Below are positions 38,041-49,029 of a stretch of DNA of 64,000 nt, in pieces. Position numbers and translations under genes: made by a program. Origin of the DNA: Lates calcarifer (taxonomy: Eukaryota > Chordata > Actinopteri > Centropomidae); contig NC_066852.1 in the NCBI RefSeq assembly GCF_001640805.2, positions 6,184,194-6,248,193 of the forward strand, in the 5' to 3' direction. The notes beneath the pieces are model-generated. The model was given only the letters and a program-made list of their open reading frames with translations, was not told the origin of the DNA and did no database searches. Position 1 is the stretch's first letter, and each line of letters opens with the position of its first letter.

Positions 38041-41029
38041 CACAATTAAGTATAATGCTTAGAAACTATTTAATGTCATAATTAAGGCTGGGTAAATAAC
38101 TTCTAGATTTTTTTGGTATCTACAAAAATTATCTGTCACACCAAGTATTGAAAACTACCAAAAGCAGGCATCAAAAATCTGATCAAATCTTTAATGTGTA
38201 TTTATTCTTTGATCAGACAGTGTCCGACTTAACTGAAAATATCTCTAATTTTACATTATTCTTTTCAGGCTTGTTTTTAAGCAACATTTATTTGTTTGCC
38301 ACTTCCTTTGTTAAATACTTAGAGGGTTTTCATGGAAACAAATGTTCATATTTCATGTATTGGTATAAGCACAGAAATTCAGGTCTCATATCAGCACTAG
38401 TATGAAAAAATTATAATCCTGGTCAGGATACACAGACTACTTTAATGCAGTTGCTATCATATTCTGAACAATATTGCAGCCATGTATCTGTATCAGCATT
38501 ACTGCAAAGCTGGTCTATATTGTGCATCCAAATGTGTTTGACATGAACAGTGGCAATTTGGCAGTTGTGAGTGACAGAGAGGAAACAGGGACAGATGAAT
38601 GAGCCACAGGGGCGTCCTGAGGTTGTATGAGCATGCCTCTGCACTTTTGATGACTGCTTTTTACTTGGTGGGCAAACTAACTGGATTACCCCTTGGGAAC
38701 TTACAAGCTAATTACACTTAGTCAAACTACAGCTATGCCAAACCATGAAAGTGGGTGCATTTGCCCTAAGAAATGTATGCAAACATTCCAACAGCATATA
38801 TAATCATGAAAATGAATTTTTTACTTTTCATTCATCTTGTGTAGAAATAACCACTCCTTGGATGGAAAATTAAACTGTACCTTCTAATTAAATCCTTACA
38901 TAGGCATTAAAAAACTAGTCATAAAAATAGATGGAACAGTACAAATAAATCTTCCACTCACCAGTGGAAACTGTAATGGTTCAAATATTCCAGCAATATA
39001 TATGCATGATGTAAAACAAAAAGGTTTTGAAGTTGGTATTTTAGAATGCTACCTGTAATGTTTACACCAACTGAGCTTCACATTTTGTGGGTCTCTGTTC
39101 TGGTGTTTAAGGTTTAATGTATAGATCTACTGAGTATCATTATGCAAACTGAGCTGAACAGATGTGAATCCTCACACAGATGCACATGAGGCCCATAAGA
39201 GACCTATTACAAGGATCATATCTTTCTATATCCCCCCTGTCGTCTCTCTGTCTGATTTGCAAAAAGGATGGGGGTTTCCATTCATGCCATGATTGCTTGT
39301 GGATGATTGAAAGAGGCAAGGCATGTGGAGACATGCTGATTGTGTGCCATCTCTAAAGCTTTAACTGTGCGGCCCTCCCAATACCTTAATCCAGTTTATC
39401 CCTCTGGGGCAGAAACAGCAAGAGAGCTCATAGTCAATCTCTTGATTGTTCAGTGACCTTGAGCAAGCAAATAATAAGAGTGCTCGGTTAGCACAGACCA
39501 TTGTTTGGCAGAGCCATGTCAAAGAGATGGACACCTGAGGAAAAAAAACGACTCCCTCATTAAAACTAAAACCTGCAGATTAAATCAGAGAGGAGGCAGA
39601 AAGAGGCAGAAGCCTGAGTCGCAGTGCCTTCAGAAGGCAAGATGGATGTAGTAGGATGAAAAAGACACAGCAGCAAATTACTATTATAATGGAGGAACAT
39701 ATTAATAAAATAGCCTGTTGATTTGTGTGGAGTCTTGCAAGTGAAGCTGTTAGTAAGTTTTGCCCATGCTTGCAGCACTGCACAGCACCAGCCATAGCAG
39801 TGTCTGTCTGCTGGTTGGTTGGTTAGTCTACCACTCTGATCCAGAAATGGAGTTAGGTGTTGCCATGAAATCTGCACAGACATTCATGATCCTCAGGGGA
39901 TAAACCCTAATACTTACTAAAGCAAGCATACTAAAGCAAATGATAAATCAAGTGTTTTTACTATGTATACTGTAGTGATGCATTGTTATCCTGAATCTGA
40001 ATAAAGAGCTAGAATGAATGCATAGACACAGCTTGCTTTACAGAGAATATGCAGAAGTTGTCCTGTGCACAATAAAATAGTAAAGATGTGATTAATTGAT
40101 TATAGTTATTCTTTTCAATTTCCAGAGCAAGGTCAAAGAGAGAGACATGCATGTTGAGTTGTTAAACAAAACGGTGAGGAAATCAAAATGCATTCCTTCA
40201 TCAATGACTCATTCTCAGTCAAAAGAAAAGGAGAGCTCTTGGAATATTTAATAACACAGTGAACAGTGGAAAGATGGAGGAGCCATCTGCACGAAGAACT
40301 TGCCAAAGCTGGTTTGGGTTTACAGAGGCACATTCTGCCCACACACAAGAATGCCAAAGCTAGTTGTAGCAGAGAGGCTCAAATGAGTTGTTGGCATGGC
40401 AAATAGGTGGGAGCATAAAATGCAGTGTTACTGCGAAGTGTTTCATTACTTAGGTTTATTGCTCTGCACTCTACTGGGAGTTGTGGGATTGTCTTTTCTG
40501 GTGAACAAATTCTGTACACTGTGAAAGTACCTATTGATGCAACATACCATCTTAACATAAACATAAGTATAGAATAAAAAATGAATGACAAGTTTGCTTT
40601 GAATTTTTGAATGATTGCCCATCATTTCATTTAGATTCCATCTAATGCACTGAAGTCTTTTCTCAGATGTATTTGACTTTAACACAGAGTGTATTTGCTT
40701 GCTGAAGTGCTGCTGAGGGATAATTATTCAGCAATTAGTCTTCAGGCTTTAAAAGCATGCCCCTCTACTATTCATCTCTCTTGTCGTTTCAGGCTTCACT
40801 GCCCCTCTGTCTCTCCGCTGTGAACGGTATGAGGCCCCCGAAGGGGAGAAGGATGGACAGACACAACCCCGAAGAGACTAGGCCTTGCTAAACATTCAGG
40901 CAGGGTACACACTGGCTTCTGCACGCAGTGTGTGTGTGCCACATCTGAAATGTTACTGAAGCCATGACAAAAAAGTGCTTGGTTCTGGATATCAGTGTTG
41001 TAACAACACCATACAAAATGGTCATTGCA
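38041..41029. other. Gene-desert segment, unassigned
   Basis: AT-rich, only short chance frames. CTTGTCGTTTCAG followed about 35 bases later by CGGTATGAG at 40783-40835 looks like an isolated acceptor-donor pair but has no partner exon. Confidence 0.45.
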
Positions 41030-41165
41030 TTAAAGGAATATTTCAACATTTTGGGAAATATGCTTAGTAAGAGTTAGACTGATTAGACTTATACCACTCA
41101 CATGTCTGTGCGGCCAATATGAAGCTATAGCCAACAGCTACTTAGCTTAGCATTAAGATTTTTTT
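41030..41165 (+). repeat. Interspersed repeat, family R3 (head fragment)
   Basis: TTCAACATTTTGGGAAATAT, CCACTCACATGTCTGTG, AATATGAAGCTATAGCC and TTAGCTTAGCATTAAGA are the opening blocks of an abundant teleost repeat; the reverse complement occurs at 53110-53235. Confidence 0.65.
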
Positions 41166-42477
41166 CAGATTATGCCTTTACATATAATGTCACCAGCAGA
41201 GGCACTGACAGTAGATGCCAAGGCTGATTAAGATCAAACTGGAGTTTCTGTTTAGTAGATAGAGTATCTGGAGTGTGCTGTAAATATGACAACAATGATT
41301 GAGATTCATATCACATAAAATTAGTGTAGTGATTGACACTTATATTCTATGTATTGGTGTATGAGCTGATGGAGTATTCTGTTTTGCTTGACAAGGTGCA
41401 GCACTGTATAGCCTCCAGTGGCCTAGATGCATACCTAATGTGCACACCTAATGCCTGACTATTTGTCTAAAAATACCTTTCTAGTTTGATATATTATGTC
41501 AGTCATTTAAAAATCAATCATCTAAGCTTGTGAGCCACCCTCAAATAAAAATCCTCATCAAATAAATTATTTAAAGATTAAGGATTGTGTGATATGACAA
41601 ATTATGTGAAAAAAAGTTGTATTTATGGCTCGAAAATATCATTTTTACAGCCTTTTGACTTTGGCATTGATGCTTCATGTAGCAATTATTCTTTACACAT
41701 ACCTCATCTTGCTTTTGGCTATGGTCTGATTCAGCGTAACAGTTCTCTTGTAGGGTGTGCTGAATATATTGGCAGGTCAATAATTGATTCAACATCCAGG
41801 AGGAAGTCAGCCAGCTGAAACTGTAACCACTGCTGTGTTTCATGTCACAGGTTCTTCCAACTGAGCTAATTCCACTTTCTGGATCCTTTGAAAAGGTAAA
41901 ACAGCAAATTGGGATCAGTAGAATTTAACATGAAGAATCTCTCATGTGTTCAGTGTGATTAAGAAATGAAACAACATGGGCAATTAGAGAAAATCTTTTA
42001 ATAAATATGAACTGAGTTTTTATTAGCATTTCTCAAGGTAATTATTACAATAAGCATAGACCTCTCCCACAGTGAAAATGGCCATAATGTTGTTCCATGA
42101 TCCTGTAGGATTTGCACTGGTGCGAGGAAACCTTCAGATCTTTATTCTAATTAATGTTTACAGTGACAGTCTTCTTTTGATTCAAGTCTTAATCAGCCAT
42201 GGAAACAAATCCATATACGATTTATTGAAGTGCTGTTTGAAAGGTCTGCCTGCTGTGTGAACTAGATACATTTAAAGCTGGAGTTCAGCTCACACATTGA
42301 TATTCATGCATGCCGACTGTTCATGTATAGAGAATTGACAAAAGACAAAAGAAATGTAGGAATAAAAAAGTCTTGTATGAATAGTTATTGAAGCAAAAAG
42401 TGAGATGAGATGAAAGTACACAAGAAAGATGGGTGGAAATGTGGATATGAAATGTTTCAGCTGGGTAGAGTTTTCAG
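41166..42477. other. Gene-desert segment, unassigned
   Basis: AT-rich, no recognisable gene or well-defined repeat. Confidence 0.45.
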
Positions 42478-44460
42478 TTAGGGCTTGGAGATAGGGAGTG
42501 ACTGTGTAGTCCTGTCAGGGGCGGGGAGGTCATCGCACCACGGGGGAACACAGGGAGAAGAGAGCTGAGGTTTTGAATTCAAAATGAGAAGCCAGAGAGC
42601 TGGTGAGAAGGGGATGAAATGGGAGAATTTAGTGTGGACGAAAATGAGACAGGCCTCCTCTGTATGAGTTGTAGAGGCTGGAGAAAGGTCTGCTGGGAGC
42701 ACAGCCAGGAGGGAGTTGTAGTGGTAAAGACAAAAAGCGATGACTAGAATTTGGACAACAAGAGGAGAGGAAGAGGAGGTGGTGGTTGTGGATGAGCAGA
42801 CAGTGTGGTGTTGTCAGTGAAGCCAAGGGCTTCTACAAAAGGTAGGATTTGCGGGAGGAAAAAAAAGATGTTGAGATTGATGTGGTTGGCAGGAAACCAA
42901 CAGCAGATGTCAGCTCAGCAAGAAGAGGTGCAAACCTCAATATGTGTGTTGATAGGGGAAAAGAAGGGTTTAGTGCTGTCAGCATTAACAATGGTGGAGT
43001 AACTTGTGGGATGTGATAGCAGAGTCGAGCAGCAGCAGTGGGACTGCAGCCCTGGGGATGTAAGTGACAGTGAAGGCCCCAGTGAGGGCAGAACTTTATA
43101 TCAGTTAGGAGATGAATCACAAGAGATTTTTTGGTGAGCAAACATAGCAAATACAATTTGAGGTTCATAAGGTTCAAAGCAAAAAACAAAAAAACAAAAA
43201 AACAGCTTCTGTAGAGGTAATCTCTGCAAGCCAGGCCTCTCACACAATGGACAGATGTCTATTGATTTTTTCAGATGACTTTTTCTCCAGACCTGCATGA
43301 ACCTGATGAGGTGGAGGTCTGGCTATGAAACATTGCAGCAAAGTAGGATCAATCAATCGATACATCATCTGATTTATCTGTTACTAATGTTACTACCAAC
43401 CTACACCACAACTCCATAAATAATTTAACAAGCACTGTGTCTTTTTGTGGCATTTTATCTGCAAGGTAGTGGTCAGACAGAAACTTTCTACGTTCTCTAT
43501 ATAAAGCCAGTTTTGACCAACAAACAATAAGGGGGTATTGTATAAACTGACATTTTAGAAAAAATTAATCTATTCAGTTCAGTTTTTCTCCACCAAAAAT
43601 GGATTAAGGTATCATTTTCCAGAAAAGAGGAGGAGGAGCTCCAGTTAACTTTTATGCAGATTTTATGTTGCCTCATACTGTGGGGGAGTTGATAGTGCAA
43701 GTTGATGGAAATTGAGCTGATAAGCAGTGACAGTGTGAAGGTCTGGGTGAGGTCAAGAGAGGATCTGCTTCCTGTGATCGTGGAAAAAGGTTTCTATACC
43801 TCAAATTAGAAGACAAAGGAAAGAATGTCACTGCAGTGGGGTCAGAGGAGGACATAAGGAGAGATCAGAAGTGAGTGGTGAGTGGCTTGTTGGGAAGAGG
43901 AAGCTGTGCAATAGACATTTGTGACACTTTGATAGAAGTGAAAATAGAGTGGTATTTGTATGGATGTAGAGGGAGAAGCGAGAAGACTAGCTTCCATTCA
44001 AAAGATGCAATTTCAGTGAATTATTTTTGCAGAATCTTTGACTGAAACAGATGCAAAACATTTTAATCGCAAGACAAATTCATACAAAACAGCTTCCTGT
44101 CACTTTCTGTCAGTAACAAGGAGGATTTTACAATTAATTTTGCAGGGTTTTCAGACAGCCAAGCTGAAGGAGGAAATCATAGCAGTGAAGGTCAAAATTT
44201 CTTTTGACCTTCACTGCTATGATTTCCTCAGACGACAGCTGCTGAAGGAGGGGGGCAACCTATGAAGTTAGAAATGAGATGAATGGAAGCTGTAGATTCT
44301 GCTAAGCAGTGATAGTGTGAAGAAATCTAGATTAGAGGAGTTAGTTGAGATAGGAATATTCAGGATAATGTGTGAAATATTAACAGTTAAACAAGGATGG
44401 AAGATGCAAGAATTCAATGTCTCTGTAGTGATGATGAGATCAGTAAAGACAGACCACATT
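42478..44460 (-). repeat. Purine-rich segment, possible decayed repeat
   Basis: The + strand is strongly purine-rich (GAGGAGG, GGAGAAAGG, GGTGGTGG words), and the minus strand shows a series of short open frames in different phases. Two stretches resemble each other: 43717-43740 (GATAAGCAGTGACAGTGTGAAG) and 44300-44322 (CTAAGCAGTGATAGTGTGAAG). No protein domain is recognised. I read it as an old element body with internal duplication, but cannot name it. Confidence 0.25.
44170..44229. repeat. Perfect 28-bp inverted repeat with 4-nt loop
   Basis: Left arm 44170-44197 (begins GAGGAAATCATAGCAGTG), spacer TTTC at 44198-44201, right arm 44202-44229 the exact reverse complement. No mismatch over 28 bp. 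Confidence 0.95.
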
Positions 44461-45654
44461 TCTTAGTAGTGACTAAATGGACCAGAGGGATGACAGGATA
44501 ATACTGTATGCTATATGCTATACATTATACTTAGTTATGTTATTTAGTGTGTCAGCAACAAACACAACTTTTTACATCATCAAACAAAACAAAGCACTTT
44601 GTCCACAGTTTGCTAAATATGTCTTTTTACAAAAAAGGTCCCCCTCATAAAACAGCAAAAAAGCTTCAATCTTACCTAAATCACGTAACAAGCAAAATCT
44701 TTTCTCTCTCTCTTTTCTCTTACTGTTATAATTGTGTTGAGGCATGCACAAAGAGATCTTTGACATTTGTTAAAATTCTGCTTCATATAAGATTCATATT
44801 GATTGTACAAAACATCAACTGACCTGTTTTGAAACTAAATACCCTGCTTCCAAACAAGTCTGAGTCTTAAGTGTAGAAAACTGAAGCAGAGACTGTGATC
44901 ATAAGCTAGTTCTGAGTCTGGCTTACCACTGCGCTCTAATTGAGAAAGAGGAAGAGTGACAATACTGTAGGAGAGATGAAACAGAAATAAAATCGAGGAG
45001 AAACAGAGGCATTGTGCTGCATACAGACAGCAGCAAGTGTTTCTGTCTTGTCGGAGGTGATCAGCTTGTGGGAGGCAGCAAAGAAAGGCAGAGATGGGAG
45101 AGATGAGCTCTGGTGTCTGGACTGCTGACTGACAGCTCCAGCATCCTGTCTCGACAATGGTCTGAGAGCAAGCTGACCTGAAGGGTTGAACAAGCTTAAA
45201 TTGACTGCATTGTTAGGGACAGATGGCCCCCGTCGTCTGAAAAAGCAAGCAGAGGGTGAGAGCAGAGATAGATCAGGACACTGTGAGGGGAAAAGTGATA
45301 AAAGCAAATATGGAGACAGCCGTGGATTTACTCTGTCCTTCCTCAGCGGACTCCTGATGATAAGCTGCCATGTTTTTGTGCATCTGTTCGTGCAAAAAGG
45401 GTGTGTTACACAAGGCTGCAACTCTATAGTATAACCACAAGAGAAAAAGCTGAGAACAAGTGATATTAATGCTGACTGGAATAATAACAGGAGTGTTAAG
45501 CTCAGTGGAGGAGGCAGTGTTGCTCTATAAACTGGATGTGACACAAGCCTACAGAAAGGCACCTGTCAACTGAGGGTAACAACAAAGTAACAGCTAACTG
45601 CAGCTTACTCCCACAAGGCAACACACCAAGCTCAAACAGCACAATAGTTTCAGA

Positions 45655-45745
45655 TAAGGCAAGGGAATTTATTTGTATAGTACATTTTGAGGCAAACTCA
45701 CTGTGCTTTACATTAATGTGCATACAGCAGCGAGTGAAGTGAAAA
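45655..45745. repeat. Interspersed repeat, family R4 (one end)
   Basis: GGCAAGGGAATTTATTTGTA, TAGTACATTTTGAGG and CACTGTGCTTTACATTA match the familiar GCAAGG-TTTATTTGTATAGCAC-GTGCTTTACA start of a very common teleost repeat. Confidence 0.6.
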
Positions 45746-45806
45746 CATGGTAAATAAAATACAAAAACAACAGTGACAACCACCCATTCTCCAAAATACA
45801 CTGATG

Positions 45807-45810
<4 letters not shown>

Positions 45811-45844
<34 letters not shown>

Positions 45845-45851
45845 ACACACA
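45811..45851. repeat. (CA)n microsatellite
   Basis: About 20 CA units with one GA interruption; lies where family R4 sequence would continue. Confidence 0.95.
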
Positions 45852-46375
45852 AAGAAATAACAGTCAGATTTCAGATAATTGTTTAAATTCATCTCTTACA
45901 CAAAGCTGTCTAAGCTCTTCATTATCTAAATTACTAATTTGCCATGAATTATGGGGAAAATTAAGACTTTTCAAACCAAAGAATATGTCTGGCCAAGCTA
46001 TAACTTAAAACAACTCAACTCTTTTCTCTCCAGCAGAAAATGTTTGTCTGTTTGGAGGAATTTAACAGTTACAGGACATTTTACCAGGTAAATTCAGGAG
46101 AGAGTCTAACAATACTCCCAGTGCTGTGCAGACCTGTAGCAGAGCTGAGCTATCATGATTTCTGTATCTACATCTGCAAACTCACCAGTCAGGTCAGACA
46201 ACAGGAAATGACTGACAGTGTCCTCACTGATGTATATCTCAAACAGGTTCTGTTCTCTCTAAAATCTTTCCCCTCTCATTACTCACTCCACAACATTGTT
46301 AGCAATCCACAGATTACGAGCCATGTTTCTCTCTTTTTTGTGATTTGGTGTCACTGGTCAGAAGGTGTTCCAGAC

Positions 46376-46417
46376 TGTTACCATGGGAACACTGGTCAAC
46401 AAGTGCCATTGGTTGTG
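46376..46417 (+). repeat. Minisatellite unit left of a SINE insertion
   Basis: One unit TGTTACCATGGGAACACTGG followed by TCAACAAGTGCCATTGGT, the same unit found in tandem at 46648-46829. Confidence 0.85.
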
Positions 46418-46647
46418 TCCCCATAGCTGAATGGTTGTGGCGTGTGCCACATGGGCTTTAGTGCCCTGAGCAGCTGGTCCCCAGATCGACCCCGCCGGTC
46501 ACATCCCCCTACACTCTCTCCCTGTTTCCTATCTCTCTCCACTGTCCTGTATAAATAAAGGTGACCCCCCCCCCCCCCCCCCCAAAATAAATAAATAAAT
46601 AAATGTATTAAAAAAAACAAACAAACAAACAAAAAAAAAACACTGTT
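46418..46647 (+). mobile_element. tRNA-derived SINE inserted in a minisatellite
   Basis: A-box-like TAGCTGAATGG (46424-46434), B-box-like GGTCCCCAGATCGACCCC (46476-46493), then the teleost SINE body CACTCTCTCCCTGTTTCC, CTGTCCTGTATAAATAAAGG, a run of 19 C (46565-46583) and a tail of AAAT and AAAC units. The order matches a common percomorph tRNA SINE family. It may be RNA polymerase III-transcribed, but the boxes are degenerate. Confidence 0.8.
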
Positions 46648-46829
46648 TGTTACCATGGAAATACTGGTCAGCAGGTGTCACTGACTGTTACCATGGAAAT
46701 ACTGGTCAACAAGTGCCTCTGGTCTGGTTGTTACCATGGAAACACTGGTCAGCTGGAGTCACTAATTTGTTACCATGGAAATACTGGTCAGCTGGTGTCA
46801 CTGACTGTTACCATGAAAACATGGCTGTG
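46648..46829 (+). repeat. 38-43 bp minisatellite array
   Basis: Units start TGTTACCATGGAAATACTGG at 46648, 46686, 46729 and 46768, with a degenerate unit at 46806. Spacings are 38, 43, 39 and 38 bp. Each unit continues GTCAnCwnGTG/GAGTCACT. Confidence 0.9.
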
Positions 46830-48480
46830 AGTCCTGAGTTAGCCTGTCTATGGCCTTTAGAACAACATACTAGAGTGTTTTCTGACTTTTACTGTGCGTG
46901 TGTCAGAGAGAAGAAAGTGTTCCAACTCCATTATTTTATCTTTTAACTGTCTCGTCGTGTGAACATCTACTGCTTGCAATCACTTTGCACCTACGTTTTA
47001 TCAAATTTCTGACCAGTTTTATAATATGACATAGAGCATGAAGGACTGCCAGAGCTGGAAGAAAGTAAAAGAATGTAGTCAGTGAGCAGGACAGATACAG
47101 TGGGGAGCCAAACCACTCAGTGCTTTAAAGACTATAAGTAGAATTGTATTGCACTTTGAGCCAATGAAGTGATTGAATTACTGGAGTAATGTGTTGGTGT
47201 CGGTGTATGCAGGAGGACTCTGGGTGCTGCACTGTGAATGTAATCCAGCAAAGAGAGCATTCCAATAATCTAACATGGCTGAGATGAATGCATAAAGATA
47301 GAGGAAGAGGTTAGATCTAAAACCAGACTTGAACATGTTATCCACCTGTTTATATTCAGTTTTTCCAAAATGTTGCCAAATGTTTCAGTCAGCAAGGAGA
47401 TGTATATAATGTTTAATATATCATGAGAGGAACAGACTTAGCTGTCTAATCAGACAGTTAAAAACATGCTAAATGAACTCAAGCACTGCTCCAATTCTCT
47501 GGGTCACCTGATCTCAACCAGAACACCAATGCTCTTATACTTTTCTTATTTACTGACATGACTTAACCAGGCAAACCTGATGAATGATCATATGCATATT
47601 TTGCTATATAATAGTAAGAGCAACACATTTATTAGATTTTCCGCTCAGTTTAGTGGATTCTTGTTGACACCTTGTGTATATCTGGCATTTTCTTTCTATA
47701 GAGACAGTTAAGGATGGTAATGGATCATATCCCTACTGCATATTTTGACGTTCCCCTTCAACATCTCATCCTCCCAACATTTCGAAACTTCTTCAAACCA
47801 ATTCATTGTTACTAGAAAAATAGAGCAGTTGTTTCTAAGATCTCTCCAGATTTCTTCAGATGTTTTATGAAATAGAACTTTAACATTTTGAGACTCCAGA
47901 TCAGATTAACATTAAAGACTTTACACTGAACAAAAAGACTAGAGATGCATCTTTTTTGAACACACCGGCACTTTTGGAAGCCTTAGTCTGAAGGTCAATC
48001 AGCCTTGACAAAGCGCTTTCTTACGCGCCGTTAATTTTACTTGTTCATGGCAGGAGCGCGCAGGCGAGGCGCTGTTCGTGGTGCTGAAATGCGGGGACGT
48101 CAACAGAGCTAACCACGGCTGACTGATGCGCCGTTTATGACTCATGGCAAAGTCCATTCATTTAGTACTTCATCTAAACTAACGCGCAAAGCTAAACCAA
48201 GTGAGCAAATACAAATGTGGACAATACACTGTTCAAAGTGACAAATGATTTGAGCTCTTGATCTGGATCTCTAGTCCTGATGGGACCTCTGAGATATGGC
48301 TGCTAAATAAATAAATTCTCTTTTTCTCTCGCTTGGTTCCTGTTCTCGACTTTACAGAAAAGCAAGACCTTGTGGGATCAGTCCTGGTTACACTCAGGCT
48401 TTCTTTGTCAAATGGCCAAATGTCCCCTCAAATGACTGACCCTCAGATGATACAGTTGTTGTTTTCCCCTTAAACTCACT
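46830..48480. other. Intergenic approach to wscd1
   Basis: After the repeat at 47040-47330 the DNA becomes richer in CpG from about 48,000. GCGCGCAGGCGAGGCG lies near 48,055-48,072 and a palindromic AP-1-type ATGACTCAT at 48137-48145. Probably distal wscd1 promoter. Confidence 0.4.
47040..47330. repeat. Interspersed repeat, family R4 (other end)
   Basis: GCCAAACCACTCAGTGCTTT, AAGACTATAAGTAGAATTGT, GCATTCCAATAATCTAACAT and GAGATGAATGCATAAAGA are the later blocks of the repeat whose start is at 45655-45745, same orientation. The middle part is missing or replaced. Confidence 0.55.
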
Positions 48481-48748
48481 CCGCTGCTCGGGTCTCCTGA
48501 CGACAAGCTCGTGGAGTGCACGGTCATAAAGGCGCGGTGCCTTAAATACGTTATGAAATATATGGTGAAGCCGCTGTTTATTGTGAGGACTCCCTTCTGC
48601 ACGGTGCAAGCTGTGGACTGCTGGACACGGTCCTCCCGTCAGCACAGTGGAGGAGCGGTGACGCGTTTAGATCACCAATGCAAATTAGACCGAGGACCCC
48701 TCCTCCTCCTCCTCCCCATCACCTCCTCTCCTCTTCTCTCTCTCTCAC

Positions 48749-48769
48749 CAACACACACACACACACACA
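48749..48769. repeat. wscd1: (CA)n microsatellite in the wscd1 promoter region
   Basis: About 10 CA units, roughly 115 bp upstream of the TATATAA candidate. Confidence 0.9.
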
Positions 48770-48839
48770 CTGCCTGTGCTTTATATCGCCGTGCCAGCCT
48801 TTCAGAGCGACGGAGAGCAGCACTGACTGGCTGAGAGAG

Positions 48840-48905
48840 AGAAAGAGAGGGGGAGAAAGAAAGAGAGAGAGAGAGAGAGAGCTTATATAACACCAGCTCT
48901 GGGAA
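48840..48905 (+). promoter_or_regulatory. wscd1: wscd1 core promoter candidate (GA tract plus TATATAA)
   Basis: A GA-repeat tract (about 48853-48880) is followed directly by TATATAA at 48884-48890, so a start near 48915-48920 is expected. The preceding 800 bases are richer in CpG than the rest of the window, with GCGCG clusters near 48,055-48,070 and 48,530-48,540. Assignment to wscd1 rests on position, orientation and the splice donor at 49030. Confidence 0.45.
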
Positions 48906-49029
48906 ATGCTGGAGAGCCGGGGGGACGTTTACTGGACAATAAGCGGAGAAAACAGCGATCACAACGGCCATAAACTGATAAGTGATCGCACGGTACAAGG
49001 ATGCCGTGCATACCACTCCGCTGCTGAAG
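48906..49029 (+). other. wscd1: wscd1 non-coding first exon candidate
   Basis: Downstream of the TATA candidate the sequence ends in CTGAAG|GTAAGC at 49030, a strong donor. A compatible acceptor, TTTTGTGCCTCAG, ends at 50425, from which sequence could read through to the ATG at 50686. An ATG at 48906 opens a short upstream frame that would end soon after the join. Transcript evidence is not available. Confidence 0.4.

Larger units (their letters stand above)
44461..46375. other. Gene-desert segment
   Basis: Holds a common repeat head at 45655-45745 and a CA tract at 45811-45851. The 208-aa minus-strand frame at 44936-45562 is Ser/Leu/Pro-biased with no known domain. Confidence 0.45.

Noticed and set aside
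44170..44229. microRNA precursor
   Set aside because: Perfect stem with a 4-nt loop and no flanking lower stem; animal pre-miRNAs have larger loops and bulges.
44936..45562. 208-codon minus-strand open frame
   Set aside because: Ser/Leu/Pro-biased translation of purine-rich + strand sequence, no recognisable domain, begins and ends without gene context.
46376..46829. CRISPR-like array
   Set aside because: Repeat units are contiguous with variable length and no unique spacers; this is a eukaryotic minisatellite.
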